Shown: positions 20,892 to 29,897, counted from the first letter of the stretch. The stretch is DNA of 64,000 nucleotides from Nocardia fluminea (GCF_002846365.1 NZ_PJMW01000002.1:3968001-4032000); one strand, 5' to 3'. Notes: generated by a model from the sequence alone, not told the origin. Numbers and translations: made by a program.

Positions 20892-23444
20892 ATGGACATG
20901 GCAGGTAAGTCCCGCAGCACCACGACCTCTCGTGCGCGGGCGGGATCGACCAGGGGACAGACGCCGGCGGCGCGGTCTCGTGCGGCGACCCCGCGAGCGA
21001 CGGCGGCTCCGCGTAAACGCACCACGCCCGTACGCAGGCCGGTCAAACGCGCGTCCAACACCGCACCGCTGGCGGTGATCAGCCGCGGCATCGGCACCGG
21101 CTGGACCGTGCTGGCCCGCGGCGTCGGAGCCACGACTCGCACCTTGAGCCGAGCAGGCGAACTGGACCACGGTCACCGCCGCGACGGCATCGGCTTGGCG
21201 CTCATCGCGTTGAGCGTGATCATCGCCGCCGCCATGTGGCTTTCCGCGGGCGGACCGGTCGGCCGTTTCCTCGAAGACGTCGTCCGGGCGATCGCCGGTT
21301 CCGCGGCCGCGCTGGCACCGATCCTGCTGGTCGCGCTCGCGGTGGTGCTCATGCGCACCGAACCACATCCGGAGATCCGGCCGCGGCTGGTCCTGGGCGG
21401 GCTGCTCGTCGTGCTCCCGGCTCTCGGCGTGTGGCATCTGGCGGCGGGTTCTCCCACCGACGCGGACGGACGCGCCGCGGCGGCCGGTGCCCTCGGATAC
21501 GCCATCGGCGGGCCGCTCGGCCAGGGCCTCACCCCCTGGCTGGCATTGCCGATCCTGTTGCTGGCCATGATGTTCGGCGTCTTGCTGCTCACCGGCACCA
21601 CGGTGCGCGAGGTGCCTGCCAAGCTGCGCGAGTACTTCGGCCTCGGCGAATACGCCGACGACAGCGACCCCTACGACCCGGCCAACTACGACGCCGACGG
21701 ATTCCCGGTGCACCGCAACCGAACCCGTCGCCGTGGCCACAACCCCGACGACAACTATCCGCCCGACGAGTTCGGCGGCTCCGACGCGGTCACCGAGTCA
21801 CTGGGCGAACCGCCGCTGCGCGACGCCAAGCCGATCGAGGAACCGCAGGCACCCGCACCGAAACCGGCGCGGAAGCGGCCGGTGGTCAAGCCGGTCGACC
21901 AGACCCCGCCGCCGCCACCGGAACCGGAGTTCGTCACCGATCGGGTCGTCGACGGCGACTACACGCTGCCCCCGCTGACGCTGCTGCTCGACGGCGACCC
22001 GCCCAAGAAGCGCTCCGCGGCCAACGAATCGATGATCGAGGCGATCACCGAGGTCCTGGTGCAGTTCAAGATCGACGCGGCGGTCACCGGCTTCGTGCGC
22101 GGCCCCACCGTCACCCGTTACGAGGTGGAGCTCGGCCCCGGTGTCAAGGTCGAGAAGATCACCGCGCTGGCCCGTAACCTCGCCTACGCCGTCGCCACCG
22201 AGAACGTGCGCCTGCTCGCGCCGATCCCCGGAAAATCGGCCGTCGGCATCGAAGTGCCCAATGCCGACCGCGAATTGGTGCGCCTGGCCGACGTTCTGAA
22301 GTCGCCGCACACCCGCAACGACCACCATCCGCTGGTGATCGGCCTCGGCAAGAACATCGAGGGTGAGTTCGTCTCGGCGAACCTGGCCAAGATGCCGCAC
22401 CTGCTGGTGGCCGGTTCCACCGGTTCGGGTAAGTCGAGCTTCGTGAACTCGATGCTGATCTCGTTGCTGCACCGGGCCACCCCCGAGGAGGTCAGGATGA
22501 TCCTGATCGACCCGAAGATGGTGGAGCTCACGCCGTACGAGGGCATTCCGCACCTGATCACGCCCATCATCACCCAGCCGAAGAAGGCCGCCGCCGCGCT
22601 GGCCTGGCTGGTCGAGGAGATGGAGCAGCGCTACCAGGACATGCAGGCCAACAAGGTCCGCCACATCGACGACTTCAACAAGAACGTGCGATCGGGCAAG
22701 ATCACCGCCCCCCTGGGCAGTGAACGCGTCTACCGGCCCTACCCGTACATCCTGGCCATCGTCGACGAGCTCGCCGACCTGATGATGACCGCACCGCGCG
22801 ACGTCGAGGACGCGATCGTGCGGATCACCCAGAAGGCGCGGGCGGCGGGCATCCACCTGGTGCTGGCCACCCAGCGGCCCTCGGTGGACGTGGTGACCGG
22901 TCTGATCAAGACCAATGTGCCCTCGCGGCTCGCGTTCGCCACCTCCTCGCTCACCGACTCGCGCGTCATCCTGGACCAGCCGGGCGCCGAGAAGCTGATC
23001 GGCATGGGTGACGGGCTGTTCCTGCCGATGGGACAGGGCAAGCCGACCCGCTTGCAGGGCGCGTTCATCTCCGACGAGGAGATCCAGGCCGTCGTCGAGT
23101 TCAGCAAGACCCAGGCCGAACCGGAGTACCAGGAGGGGGTCACCGCGGCCAAGGCCGGCGAGGTCAAGGACGTCGACCCCGATATCGGCGACGACATGGA
23201 CGTGCTGCTGCAAGCGGTGGAGCTGGTGGTCACCTCACAGTTCGGGTCGACCTCGATGCTGCAGCGCAAGCTGCGGGTCGGCTTCGCCAAGGCGGGCCGG
23301 TTGATGGACCTGATGGAGACGCGGGGCGTGGTCGGGCCCAGTGAGGGTTCCAAGGCGCGTGACGTGCTCATCAAGCCCGACGAACTGGACGGGTTGCTGT
23401 GGTCGATCCGTGGCGGCGATCCCGGTGCGTCCGAGGACGAGTGA
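20892..23444 (+). CDS. ftsK: DNA translocase FtsK
   Basis: 850 residues. A basic N-terminus is followed by four membrane segments within residues ~98-240, then a Pro-rich linker (about 300-345), the alpha/beta motor (Walker A GSTGSGKSS near 509; Walker B AIVDELADLMM) and a C-terminal gamma winged helix (LQRKLRVGFAKAGRLMDLME) that reads KOPS-like polar DNA motifs. It pumps chromosome ends through the closing septum. ATG 20892 precedes the family start. The following 430 bases (23445-23874) hold only a weak short-ORF candidate at 23560-23667. Confidence 0.95.
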   Translation: MDMAGKSRSTTTSRARAGSTRGQTPAARSRAATPRATAAPRKRTTPVRRPVKRASNTAPLAVISRGIGTGWTVLARGVGATTRTLSRAGELDHGHRRDGIGLALIALSVIIAAAMWLSAGGPVGRFLEDVVRAIAGSAAALAPILLVALAVVLMRTEPHPEIRPRLVLGGLLVVLPALGVWHLAAGSPTDADGRAAAAGALGYAIGGPLGQGLTPWLALPILLLAMMFGVLLLTGTTVREVPAKLREYFGLGEYADDSDPYDPANYDADGFPVHRNRTRRRGHNPDDNYPPDEFGGSDAVTESLGEPPLRDAKPIEEPQAPAPKPARKRPVVKPVDQTPPPPPEPEFVTDRVVDGDYTLPPLTLLLDGDPPKKRSAANESMIEAITEVLVQFKIDAAVTGFVRGPTVTRYEVELGPGVKVEKITALARNLAYAVATENVRLLAPIPGKSAVGIEVPNADRELVRLADVLKSPHTRNDHHPLVIGLGKNIEGEFVSANLAKMPHLLVAGSTGSGKSSFVNSMLISLLHRATPEEVRMILIDPKMVELTPYEGIPHLITPIITQPKKAAAALAWLVEEMEQRYQDMQANKVRHIDDFNKNVRSGKITAPLGSERVYRPYPYILAIVDELADLMMTAPRDVEDAIVRITQKARAAGIHLVLATQRPSVDVVTGLIKTNVPSRLAFATSSLTDSRVILDQPGAEKLIGMGDGLFLPMGQGKPTRLQGAFISDEEIQAVVEFSKTQAEPEYQEGVTAAKAGEVKDVDPDIGDDMDVLLQAVELVVTSQFGSTSMLQRKLRVGFAKAGRLMDLMETRGVVGPSEGSKARDVLIKPDELDGLLWSIRGGDPGASEDE

Positions 23445-23559
23445 GGCCGTTCCCGGTTTGCTCTGACCGTGCCGGAAGCAGGCGGCGACGAACGAGGAGG
23501 GACCTGGCGCGGCTGTGGTCGGGAAGTGCCCGGACACGGGGCCGGGCGGGAATCGCCTG

Positions 23560-23667
23560 TCAGGCGATGCGGCGGGCGCGCGCGAGGCGGGTACCCGACA
23601 GCACGGCGCCGGGGCTGAGCCGGTGCATCGCGGTTCGGCGCTGGATCTGCGCGGTGGATTCGTACAC
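23560..23667 (-). CDS. Possible 35-residue small protein in the ftsK-terC gap
   Basis: A GTG-started reading frame on the minus strand with an AGGAG-type ribosome site (GAGAGGAG) 6 bases upstream. The predicted product is short and basic (MYESTAQIQRRTAMHR, then Arg-rich end RLARARRIA). It sits in an otherwise empty 430-base gap. No family recognised. It may be a chance ORF; I list it because of the good ribosome site. Confidence 0.3.
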   Translation of the reverse strand: MYESTAQIQRRTAMHRLSPGAVLSGTRLARARRIA

Positions 23668-23874
23668 GGCTCGCTCCTCTCGGGGCTGTTGTCGGGGCAT
23701 GCGGTGACGGTAGCAGCGGTGTCGAACCGGGTGAAAGCGCTTTTTCGTGCGCGCGGCGGGTGCGACGGCCGCGGATGTGTGTGAAATCATGGCGGGCAAT
23801 CGTTCCGCAAAGCCGACTGAAACGGACAATTCGGGCATGATGGGCGACATGAACTTCATCGATCGGACCACCAC

Positions 23875-24852
23875 ATGCAGGTGACCACGCTCGAGTGGGT
23901 GATCACCGGACTGGTGATCCTCGGCCTGTTCGTCTTCGACTTCTTCGCTCACGTGCGCACCCCGCACGAGCCCACCTTCAAGGAATCGGGCATCTGGTCG
24001 GCCGTCTACATCAGCTTGGCGCTGCTGTTCGGCCTGTTCGTCGCCTGGAAATGGGGCGGCACATTCTCGGGGGAGTACTACGCGGGCTTCGTCACCGAGA
24101 AAGCGCTCTCGGTCGACAACCTGTTCATCTTCCTCATCATCATGAGCACCTTCGCCGTGCCGCGGATCTACCAGCAGAAGGTCCTGCTGATCGGCATCGT
24201 GCTGGCGCTGGTGATGCGCGGTGTGTTCATCGCGGTCGGCGCGGCCGCGATCAGCGCCTACAGCTGGGTGTTCTACCTGTTCGGCGCGTTCCTGATCTAC
24301 ACCGCGATCAACCTGCTGCGCGAGAGCGGGCACGAGGTCGAACAGGAGCAGAAGCGCGACAGCTACATCGTCTCGCTGGCCAAACGGGTCCTGCCCACCA
24401 CCGACGAGTACGACGGCGACAAGCTCGTCACCCGGATCAACGGCAAACGCGTGGTGACTCCATTGCTGCTCGCCCTGCTGGCCATCGGTTTCGCCGACCT
24501 GCTGTTCGCGCTGGACTCGATCCCGGCCATCTACGGTCTCACCGAGGAGCCGTACCTGGTGTTCACCGCCAACGCGTTCGCGTTGATGGGTCTGCGTCAG
24601 CTGTACTTCCTCATCGGCGGGCTGCTCGACCGCCTGGTGTACCTGTCCTATGGCCTGGCCGCGATCCTGGCGTTCATCGGCGTGAAGCTGGTGCTGCACG
24701 CGCTGCACGAGAACACGCTGTCGTTCGTCAACGGCGGTGAGCACGTGAACGTCCCGGAGATCTCCACAGCGGTCTCGCTGAGCGTGATCATCGGCATTCT
24801 GGTCATCGCGACGGTGGCGAGCCTGTTGCGCACCCGCCGCACCAACGCCTGA
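23875..24852 (+). CDS. TerC-family integral membrane protein
   Basis: 325 residues with seven to nine membrane helices. Conserved acidic TerC motifs are FDFFAH near the start and SVDNLFIFL (EKALSVDN), then DLLFALDSIPAI; such aspartates are thought to bind a metal cation. Members are linked to tellurium resistance or to manganese export during exoprotein secretion. The mycobacterial relative Rv2723 lies elsewhere in the corresponding block; here it follows ftsK. ATG 23875 has no clear ribosome site and upstream ATGs are in another frame. A terminator follows. Confidence 0.85.
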   Translation: MQVTTLEWVITGLVILGLFVFDFFAHVRTPHEPTFKESGIWSAVYISLALLFGLFVAWKWGGTFSGEYYAGFVTEKALSVDNLFIFLIIMSTFAVPRIYQQKVLLIGIVLALVMRGVFIAVGAAAISAYSWVFYLFGAFLIYTAINLLRESGHEVEQEQKRDSYIVSLAKRVLPTTDEYDGDKLVTRINGKRVVTPLLLALLAIGFADLLFALDSIPAIYGLTEEPYLVFTANAFALMGLRQLYFLIGGLLDRLVYLSYGLAAILAFIGVKLVLHALHENTLSFVNGGEHVNVPEISTAVSLSVIIGILVIATVASLLRTRRTNA

Positions 24853-24863
24853 CTCGGCCGAGA

Positions 24864-24904
24864 ACAGCGCTGCCCGGGACCACTAGGGTTCCGGGCAGCG
24901 CTGT
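24864..24904. terminator. Hairpin terminator between terC and YciI-like gene
   Basis: A perfect 14-bp stem ACAGCGCTGCCCGG/CCGGGCAGCGCTGT encloses a 13-base loop between the convergent genes. Confidence 0.85.
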
Positions 24905-24917
24905 ATCCGGGCATCGA

Positions 24918-25202
24918 CTATTCGGCGAAGGCGCCCATCACCGGCAGCCACTCGACCACGCGGACGGCGTCGATCAGACCCAGCTTCGCGAACGGATCAT
25001 CGGTCAGCAGATCGGTCAGCGAGGACGAGTCCTCGGCGCGGAACAACAGCAGCGCGCCCGAACCGTCGGGGTAGGGCCCGCTACTGAGCACCGTGCCCGC
25101 GTCGACGAGGGCGTTCAACCAGCCCCGATGTTCGGGTCGGTGGGTCGCGCGGTCGGCCGCCGTCGATTCGGAGTAGGTGTAATGCACAGCGAAGATCGGC
25201 AC
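24918..25202 (-). CDS. YciI-like (YCII) protein
   Basis: 94 residues of the dimeric ferredoxin-like YciI family: strand FAVHYTY, the conserved His-rich turn RPEHRGWLNALVDAGTVLSSGP, and DPFAKLGLIDAVRVVEW near the C-terminus. A His and an Asp in this fold are proposed catalytic residues, but no reaction is established. It starts 28 bases downstream of the acetyltransferase gene stop and may be co-transcribed with it. Confidence 0.85.
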   Translation of the reverse strand: MPIFAVHYTYSESTAADRATHRPEHRGWLNALVDAGTVLSSGPYPDGSGALLLFRAEDSSSLTDLLTDDPFAKLGLIDAVRVVEWLPVMGAFAE

Positions 25203-25230
25203 AGTCGATCACTTTCTCGCGAGGGATTCT

Positions 25231-25797
25231 CTACAGGGTCAGCAGCATGCGGGTGTTGCCGAGGGTGTTCGGCTTGACGAAGCTGAGGTCGAGGAATTCG
25301 GCGACACCGGTGTCGTAGGAGCGGCACATCTCCGCGTACACCTCGGCGGTGACGGGCGTGCCGTCGATCTCGACGAAGCCGTGCCTGCCGAAGAAGTCCA
25401 CCTCGAAGGTCAGCACGAACACGCGCTGCAACTGCAGTTCGCGCGCGACGGTGATCAGGTGCTCGACCACCGCGCCGCCGACTCCGCGACCCTTGACGAC
25501 CGGATCCACCGCGACGGTGCGTACTTCGCCCAGATCGGCCCACAGCACGTGCAACGCGCCACAGCCGACGACCTGTCCGTCGAGCTCGGCGACCCAGAAC
25601 TCCTGCACCGATTCGTACAGTGTGACCAGGTTCTTCTCCAGCAGGATGCGGCCGGCGTACTCGTCCACCAGGCGCTTGATCTCGGGGACATCGGAGGTTC
25701 GCGCTCGTCGGACGACCACGCCGGAAACAGGCGCCACAGTGGGCGCGGCAGTATGCGCGTCGCTGGTCGAACCACCCAAGGGTCCCCGTGAGGTCAT
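25231..25797 (-). CDS. GNAT N-acetyltransferase, ArgA-like (amino-acid N-acetyltransferase)
   Basis: 188 residues. The GNAT acetyl-CoA signature VVKGRGVGGAVVEHLI is at about residues 97-112. The sequence and position match Rv2747, an N-acetylglutamate synthase-like enzyme of arginine biosynthesis that in actinobacteria is a stand-alone GNAT without an amino-acid kinase domain. It would acetylate glutamate; direct proof is lacking here. ATG 25797 was chosen; a longer frame reaches 25980 without coding character. pgsA is divergent. Confidence 0.8.
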   Translation of the reverse strand: MTSRGPLGGSTSDAHTAAPTVAPVSGVVVRRARTSDVPEIKRLVDEYAGRILLEKNLVTLYESVQEFWVAELDGQVVGCGALHVLWADLGEVRTVAVDPVVKGRGVGGAVVEHLITVARELQLQRVFVLTFEVDFFGRHGFVEIDGTPVTAEVYAEMCRSYDTGVAEFLDLSFVKPNTLGNTRMLLTL

Positions 25798-26052
25798 GGG
25801 TGCACAGTAGTCGGCCCGGTTACCGATAGTCTGAACATGTGCCGCACATCCTGTCGCTCCGCTCCTCGCATCGCGCCGGGCTCGACGACCGGATCGCGTG
25901 GCACCGATCGTGCGAGCAAACAGCTCGCGAAACCGTTGGATTTCGGCGCAGTGCCGGTGAGTGCCGAGAGGGCAGCGCATGAACGGTCAGCGTCCGGAGG
26001 CGGTAGCGCGCGTGGCTACGCGAGGCGCCCGGTCATGTCACGAGGACAGGGC

Positions 26053-26688
26053 ATGAGCGTGCGACCCGAGGAGATCGATCGTGGGTCGAGTGCGGTGACG
26101 CCGATGCACTCGGTGGCGGAGCCCCAGGTTCCGCTGCTCAATATCGCGAATGTGCTGACCATCGCGCGCATCGTGCTGGTGCCGCTGTTCGTGCTGGCGC
26201 TGTTCGCCGAGGGCGGGCACGACACCCGCTGGCGGGTCATCGCCGCGGCGGTCTTCGGGCTGGCCGCGATCACCGATCGCTTCGACGGGCAACTGGCCCG
26301 CAAATACGGATTGGTCACCGATTTCGGCAAGCTCGCCGACCCTATCGCGGACAAGGCGCTGATCGGCGCCGCGCTGATCGGGCTCTCGGTACTCGGTGAT
26401 CTGCCGTGGTGGATCACCCTGGTCATCTGCGCCCGCGAAATCGGCATCACACTGCTGCGACTGGTGGTCGTGCGGCGCGGAGTGATCCCGGCAGGCCGCG
26501 GCGGCAAGCTCAAGACGCTCGTGCAGTCGGTGGCGATCGCGCTGCTGGTGCTGCCGCTGTCGGGTGTCTTCGCCACCGCGGGCATGTGGCTGATGTACCT
26601 GGCCGTGGCGCTGACGGTGGCCACCGGGCTGGACTATGTGGGGCAGGCCGCCCGGGTGTGGCTGGCGGGTGGACGGTCGCGCTCGTGA
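26053..26688 (+). CDS. pgsA: CDP-diacylglycerol-glycerol-3-phosphate 3-phosphatidyltransferase
   Basis: 211 residues, strongly hydrophobic. The CDP-alcohol phosphotransferase motif DGQLARKYGLVTDFGKLADPIAD fits DG-x2-AR-x8-G-x3-D-x3-D (residues ~80-102). The enzyme makes phosphatidylglycerol phosphate in the inner membrane. ATG 26053 has a GAGG ribosome site; ATG 26035 is an alternative. The stop overlaps the cinA start by 4 bases, as in mycobacteria (pgsA3 context). Confidence 0.9.
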   Translation: MSVRPEEIDRGSSAVTPMHSVAEPQVPLLNIANVLTIARIVLVPLFVLALFAEGGHDTRWRVIAAAVFGLAAITDRFDGQLARKYGLVTDFGKLADPIADKALIGAALIGLSVLGDLPWWITLVICAREIGITLLRLVVVRRGVIPAGRGGKLKTLVQSVAIALLVLPLSGVFATAGMWLMYLAVALTVATGLDYVGQAARVWLAGGRSRS

Positions 26689-27176
26689 CCGATCCGCTCG
26701 TCGACGGCGCGCCGGTCGCCGAACTGGTCAGCGCCCTGAGCGCGGCGGGGCAGACCGTCGCCACGGCCGAGTCGCTCACCGCGGGCCTGCTCGCGGCCAC
26801 GGTGGCGGGGGTGCCGGGGGCGAGCGCGGTGCTGCGCGGCGGGTTGATCGTCTACGCCACCGACCTCAAGAGCCGGCTGGCCCGCGTGGACGACGAGCTG
26901 CTGCGCACCGACGGGCCGGTCGCCGCCTCGACCGCCGAACAGCTCGCCGTGGGTGCGCGCGAGCAGTGCGGCGCGGACTGGGGTCTCGGATTGACCGGGG
27001 TCGCCGGACCCGATTCCCAGGACGGGCATCCGGTCGGCACGGTATACCTCGGGTTGGCCGGTCCACAGCACAGCGAAGTGGTCCGGTTGAAACTGCACGG
27101 TGACCGGTGGACGATCAGACTCGGCGCGGTGCACAGCGCGGTGCGGGAGTTGCTGCGCTGTGTCAGTGTGAAGTAG
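26685..27176 (+). CDS. CinA-like nicotinamide-nucleotide amidase (PncC-type)
   Basis: 163 residues, only the C-terminal CinA domain, with no molybdopterin-binding half. The active site is TAESLTAGLLA (Ser/Lys-type deamidase) near residue 25, then GLTGVAGPD and GTVYLGLA. The family deamidates NMN to nicotinate mononucleotide in pyridine nucleotide recycling. Start GTG overlaps the pgsA stop. The next gene is clgR after 91 bases that hold a SigE-type promoter. Confidence 0.85.
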   Translation: MTDPLVDGAPVAELVSALSAAGQTVATAESLTAGLLAATVAGVPGASAVLRGGLIVYATDLKSRLARVDDELLRTDGPVAASTAEQLAVGAREQCGADWGLGLTGVAGPDSQDGHPVGTVYLGLAGPQHSEVVRLKLHGDRWTIRLGAVHSAVRELLRCVSVK

Positions 27177-27184
27177 CCGGGTTC

Positions 27185-27211
27185 GGGAACCACCGGTCCA
27201 TGCTCGACGTT
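27185..27211 (+). promoter_or_regulatory. SigE-type ECF promoter of clgR
   Basis: GGGAACC (27185-27191) then 16 bases then CGTT (27208-27211), matching the mycobacterial SigE form GGGAACY-N15-17-CGTT. It lies 57 bases before the clgR start. In mycobacteria the clgR-psp operon is known to depend on SigE. Confidence 0.6.
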
Positions 27212-27229
27212 GTGCCAGAAAGAGGTGAG

Positions 27230-27245
27230 CACCGCTACGGCGGTG
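27230..27245. promoter_or_regulatory. Palindrome CACCGC-N4-GCGGTG upstream of clgR
   Basis: A perfect 6-bp arm pair around TACG, 22 bases upstream of ATG 27268. It contains CGC-N4-GCG; ClgR sites in actinobacteria are described as CGC-N5-GCG, so this is close but not identical. A second CGC-N4-GCG occurs at 27877-27890 upstream of pspA. Confidence 0.4.
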
Positions 27246-27267
27246 ACACGAGGTGGAGGAGAACGAG

Positions 27268-27720
27268 ATGACGCTGCTGCGGGAGGCAATCGGGGACAGT
27301 CTGCGGCGTGCGCGTCTCGCCCAGCATCGAACGCTGCGCGAGGTGTCGACCTCCGCGCGCGTGAGCCTCGGCTATCTGTCGGAAGTGGAGCGCGGCCGCA
27401 AGGAAGCCTCCAGTGAACTGCTCGCCAGTATCTGCGAGGCACTCGACGTGCCGCTCTCGCGCGTGCTGTGGGATGTGAGCACGCTGATGGCGGGCGCCGA
27501 CGGCTCCGCGCCGCGCGAACCCGCGCTGACCGGCCCCGCCGCCGAGCGCGAGCCCGCCGAAGCCGAGCCTGCCGCTGCGCCCGAACCCGCCGCGGACGAG
27601 GCCACCGCCTCCGCGAGCGCGGCGGCCGAGCAGGGCCCGCGCATCGGCATCGCCGAAGACACCCGCATCGTCATCCCGGCCCCGAGGGCCGAGATGCTGG
27701 TACTGGTGAAGGGAATGTGA
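27268..27720 (+). CDS. clgR: Cro/C1-type transcriptional regulator ClgR
   Basis: 150 residues. The N-terminal helix-turn-helix [40 protein letters not shown] is the signature of the ClgR/PopR group that activates clp protease genes and, in mycobacteria, pspA. A 60-residue Ala/Glu/Pro-rich tail separates it from a short end segment ([14 protein letters not shown]). The tail is longer than in the 112-residue M. tuberculosis protein, an oddity. GGAGGAG sits 6 bases before ATG 27268. Confidence 0.9.
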   Translation: MTLLREAIGDSLRRARLAQHRTLREVSTSARVSLGYLSEVERGRKEASSELLASICEALDVPLSRVLWDVSTLMAGADGSAPREPALTGPAAEREPAEAEPAAAPEPAADEATASASAAAEQGPRIGIAEDTRIVIPAPRAEMLVLVKGM

Positions 27721-27762
27721 CGCGGCGAACCCCGCGCCCGGCGCGCGAGACGCTGCACACCG

Positions 27763-27790
27763 CTGATGAGAACGGATAGATTCTCATCAG
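27763..27790. terminator. Perfect A/T-rich hairpin in clgR-pspA gap
   Basis: CTGATGAGAA/TTCTCATCAG, a perfect 10-bp stem with an 8-base loop. It lies 42 bases after the clgR stop and 126 before pspA. It could stop part of the clgR transcript or act as an operator; its low GC content is unusual here. Confidence 0.4.
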
Positions 27791-27876
27791 GCGTCGAACG
27801 GTCCGGTCGTTCCGGTTCGGGTGCCGCATGGTGAAGGATAAGCACGTATCTGGTGCGTGACGGTCGCGTACCACCA

Positions 27877-27890
27877 GTCGCACGAGCGAC
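27877..27890. promoter_or_regulatory. Palindrome GTCGC-N4-GCGAC upstream of pspA
   Basis: A perfect 5-bp arm pair around ACGA, 26 bases before the pspA start. It is of the same CGC-N4-GCG type as the element in front of clgR, so the two genes may share a regulator such as ClgR. Confidence 0.4.
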
Positions 27891-27915
27891 GCACAGATGG
27901 AGGCGGGATCAATCG

Positions 27916-28734
27916 ATGGCTAATCCGTTCGTGAAGGCCTGGAAGTACATGATGGCCCTCTTCGACTCCAAGATCGAAGAGCATGCGGATCCGAAGGTCC
28001 AGATTCAGCAGGCTATCGAGGAGGCGCAGCGTCAGCATCAGGCGCTGTCGCAGCAGGCGGCGTCGGTGATCGGTAACCAGCGTCAGCTGGAGATGAAGCT
28101 GAACCGCCAGCTCGACGAGGTCGAGAAGCTCAACGCCAACGCCCGTCAGGCCGTCACCCTGGCCGATCAGGCGCAGGCGGCGGGCGACACCGAGAAGGCG
28201 ATCCAGTACACCAACGCCGCCGAGGCGTTCGCCGCCCAGCTGGTCACCGCCGAGCAGTCGGTGGAAGACCTCAAGGTGTTGCACGACCAGTCCCTGCAGG
28301 CCGCCGCACAGGCCAAGAAGGCGGTCGAGCAGAACGCGATGATGTTGCAGCAGAAGGTCGCCGAGCGCACCAAGCTGCTCAGCCAGCTCGAGCAGGCCAA
28401 GATGCAGGAGCAGGTCTCGGCCTCGCTGCAGCAGATGGATTCCACCCTGTCCGCGCCGGGCTCCACGCCCAGCCTGGACGCCGTGCGCGACAAGATCGAG
28501 CGCCGCTACGCCAACGCGCTCGGCTCGGCCGAACTGGCGCAGAACACGGTGCAGGGTCGCATGATGGAGGTGCAGCAGGCCAGCGTCCAGATGGCCGGGC
28601 ACAGCAAGCTCGAGCAGATCCGCGCCTCCATGCGCGGTGACGCGTTGCCCACCGGCAACAACAACGCGGCGATCAACCCGGCGCAGCCCAAAGCCGCACC
28701 GGCGCCGAACATCGACAAGGGTCAGGCGCTGTAA
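27916..28734 (+). CDS. pspA: Phage shock protein A (PspA/IM30 family)
   Basis: 272 residues forming one long coiled coil (residues ~10-240), the PspA/IM30 fold. The N-terminal amphipathic helix [20 protein letters not shown] should dock on the membrane. A Pro/Asn-rich tail follows. In M. tuberculosis the 35-kDa antigen is its counterpart and acts in envelope stress with ClgR and PspM. ATG 27916 is the conserved start; the reading frame is open from 27853. Confidence 0.95.
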   Translation: MANPFVKAWKYMMALFDSKIEEHADPKVQIQQAIEEAQRQHQALSQQAASVIGNQRQLEMKLNRQLDEVEKLNANARQAVTLADQAQAAGDTEKAIQYTNAAEAFAAQLVTAEQSVEDLKVLHDQSLQAAAQAKKAVEQNAMMLQQKVAERTKLLSQLEQAKMQEQVSASLQQMDSTLSAPGSTPSLDAVRDKIERRYANALGSAELAQNTVQGRMMEVQQASVQMAGHSKLEQIRASMRGDALPTGNNNAAINPAQPKAAPAPNIDKGQAL

Positions 28735-28777
28735 TATTGGAGCGCTGGCGCGCTCGAGTTCGCGGCCCTGAGGGGCC

Positions 28778-28834
28778 GCCGGTCAGGCACCGTTGCTTGC
28801 TCCTTCGTCGCCTACGCAACGGCGCCTGACCGGC
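28778..28834. terminator. Large hairpin between pspA and pspM
   Basis: A 19-bp stem with one mismatch (28778-28796 pairing 28816-28834) encloses a 19-base loop, 43 bases after the pspA stop. A second stem CCGCCGC/GCGGCGG follows at 28847-28863. No T-run follows. It may reduce readthrough into pspM, protect the pspA mRNA, or both. Confidence 0.6.
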
Positions 28835-28957
28835 GACCCGGCCGCGACCGCCGCTTCGCGGCGGGATCCCTCCTCGAGGTCGGGCCGCACGGGGGTGGGA
28901 AGGCCGGAAGGCCGGCGTCGAACCCCGAATGTGCTGGTGCGGTGGAAGGATGAGGGG

Positions 28958-29833
28958 ATGAAGGGCAACAACCGGCGCGCGCGTGCCGAGATCGTGGATC
29001 CGGCGGCGATCGCGCAGGTCGCGGTGGCGGGCGCGATGCCCGCGACGCTGCGGGGGGTCGGTGAGCAGGCACTGGTCGCGGTGCGGCGCTGGGCCGACCC
29101 GCGTGAGCGGGAGCTGCGCCGTCGGCGCCGGGTACGCCGGCGCAGTTTTCAGCTCGGAACCGCGTCGGGGATCACCACGGTCGGCGCGGTCGGCCTGGCG
29201 GTGATCTCGGCGCCCGCCTGGGCGGTCGTGGTGATCGGCGGTGGCGCCATCGCCTTCGTCACCGGTACCGCGCTGAGCGCTCGCCGGTATCTGGAGCTAC
29301 GCAACAAGCCCTTGCCCCAGGCGGCGTTCGTCGCCCGCAAATCACCCGGCCTGCGCTCGGCCGCCCGTGCTCCGATCCAGCGCCTGATCCGCGCCGAACG
29401 GGCCCTCTACGACCTCGGCGCCCAGATCGCGCGCACCCGCCGCCTGCCTGAGGACGAACTGCGCGATCTGCTCGAGACTGCCCGCTCCGGTGCGGCAGCT
29501 CTGCACGCGCTAGCCACCGACGTCGTCGCCATGGAACAGGCCGCCGACACCGTCGGCCGGGCCAATCCCGACACCGTCGCGGCCCTGAAAACCACCGTCG
29601 CCGGCGTGCTCGCCCGCCTGGAGACGGGCGTGATCGAATACGAGCAGCTCGTCGCCGCCGCGGCCCGCATCCTCGCGGTCCCCGAGGACTCGGTCCTGGC
29701 GTACCAGTTCAACGGCATCGTCGCCGACCTGCGCGAAGCCGCCGACCGCCTCGACGGCTGGGCGCAGGCCCTCACCGAAATGGCCGACCAGGGCCCCGAT
29801 TTGTTCGCCGGCGGAACGGATTCCGCCCGCTAG
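28958..29833 (+). CDS. pspM: Phage shock envelope stress protein PspM (Rv2743c-like)
   Basis: 291 residues. A basic N-terminus (residues 1-60, RERELRRRRRVRRR) precedes two membrane segments near 64-82 and 86-106. A helical coiled C-terminal domain follows. The position after pspA matches Rv2743c, which interacts with PspA and ClgR. The mycobacterial partner PspN (Rv2742c) is not present next to it. ATG 28958 follows GAGGGG; the frame reaches back to 28793 but that segment contains the hairpins. Confidence 0.8.
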   Translation: MKGNNRRARAEIVDPAAIAQVAVAGAMPATLRGVGEQALVAVRRWADPRERELRRRRRVRRRSFQLGTASGITTVGAVGLAVISAPAWAVVVIGGGAIAFVTGTALSARRYLELRNKPLPQAAFVARKSPGLRSAARAPIQRLIRAERALYDLGAQIARTRRLPEDELRDLLETARSGAAALHALATDVVAMEQAADTVGRANPDTVAALKTTVAGVLARLETGVIEYEQLVAAAARILAVPEDSVLAYQFNGIVADLREAADRLDGWAQALTEMADQGPDLFAGGTDSAR

Positions 29834-29897
29834 GCTCTTCGGCCATCGTGGCTCGCGGTCGGCACGCCGGTCCGGGACGTGACGCGCCGACCGGAGA

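Noticed and set aside
21798..23213. 471-codon minus-strand frame opposite ftsK
   Set aside because: Same shadow effect; composition is His/Asp/Gly-rich with no domain.
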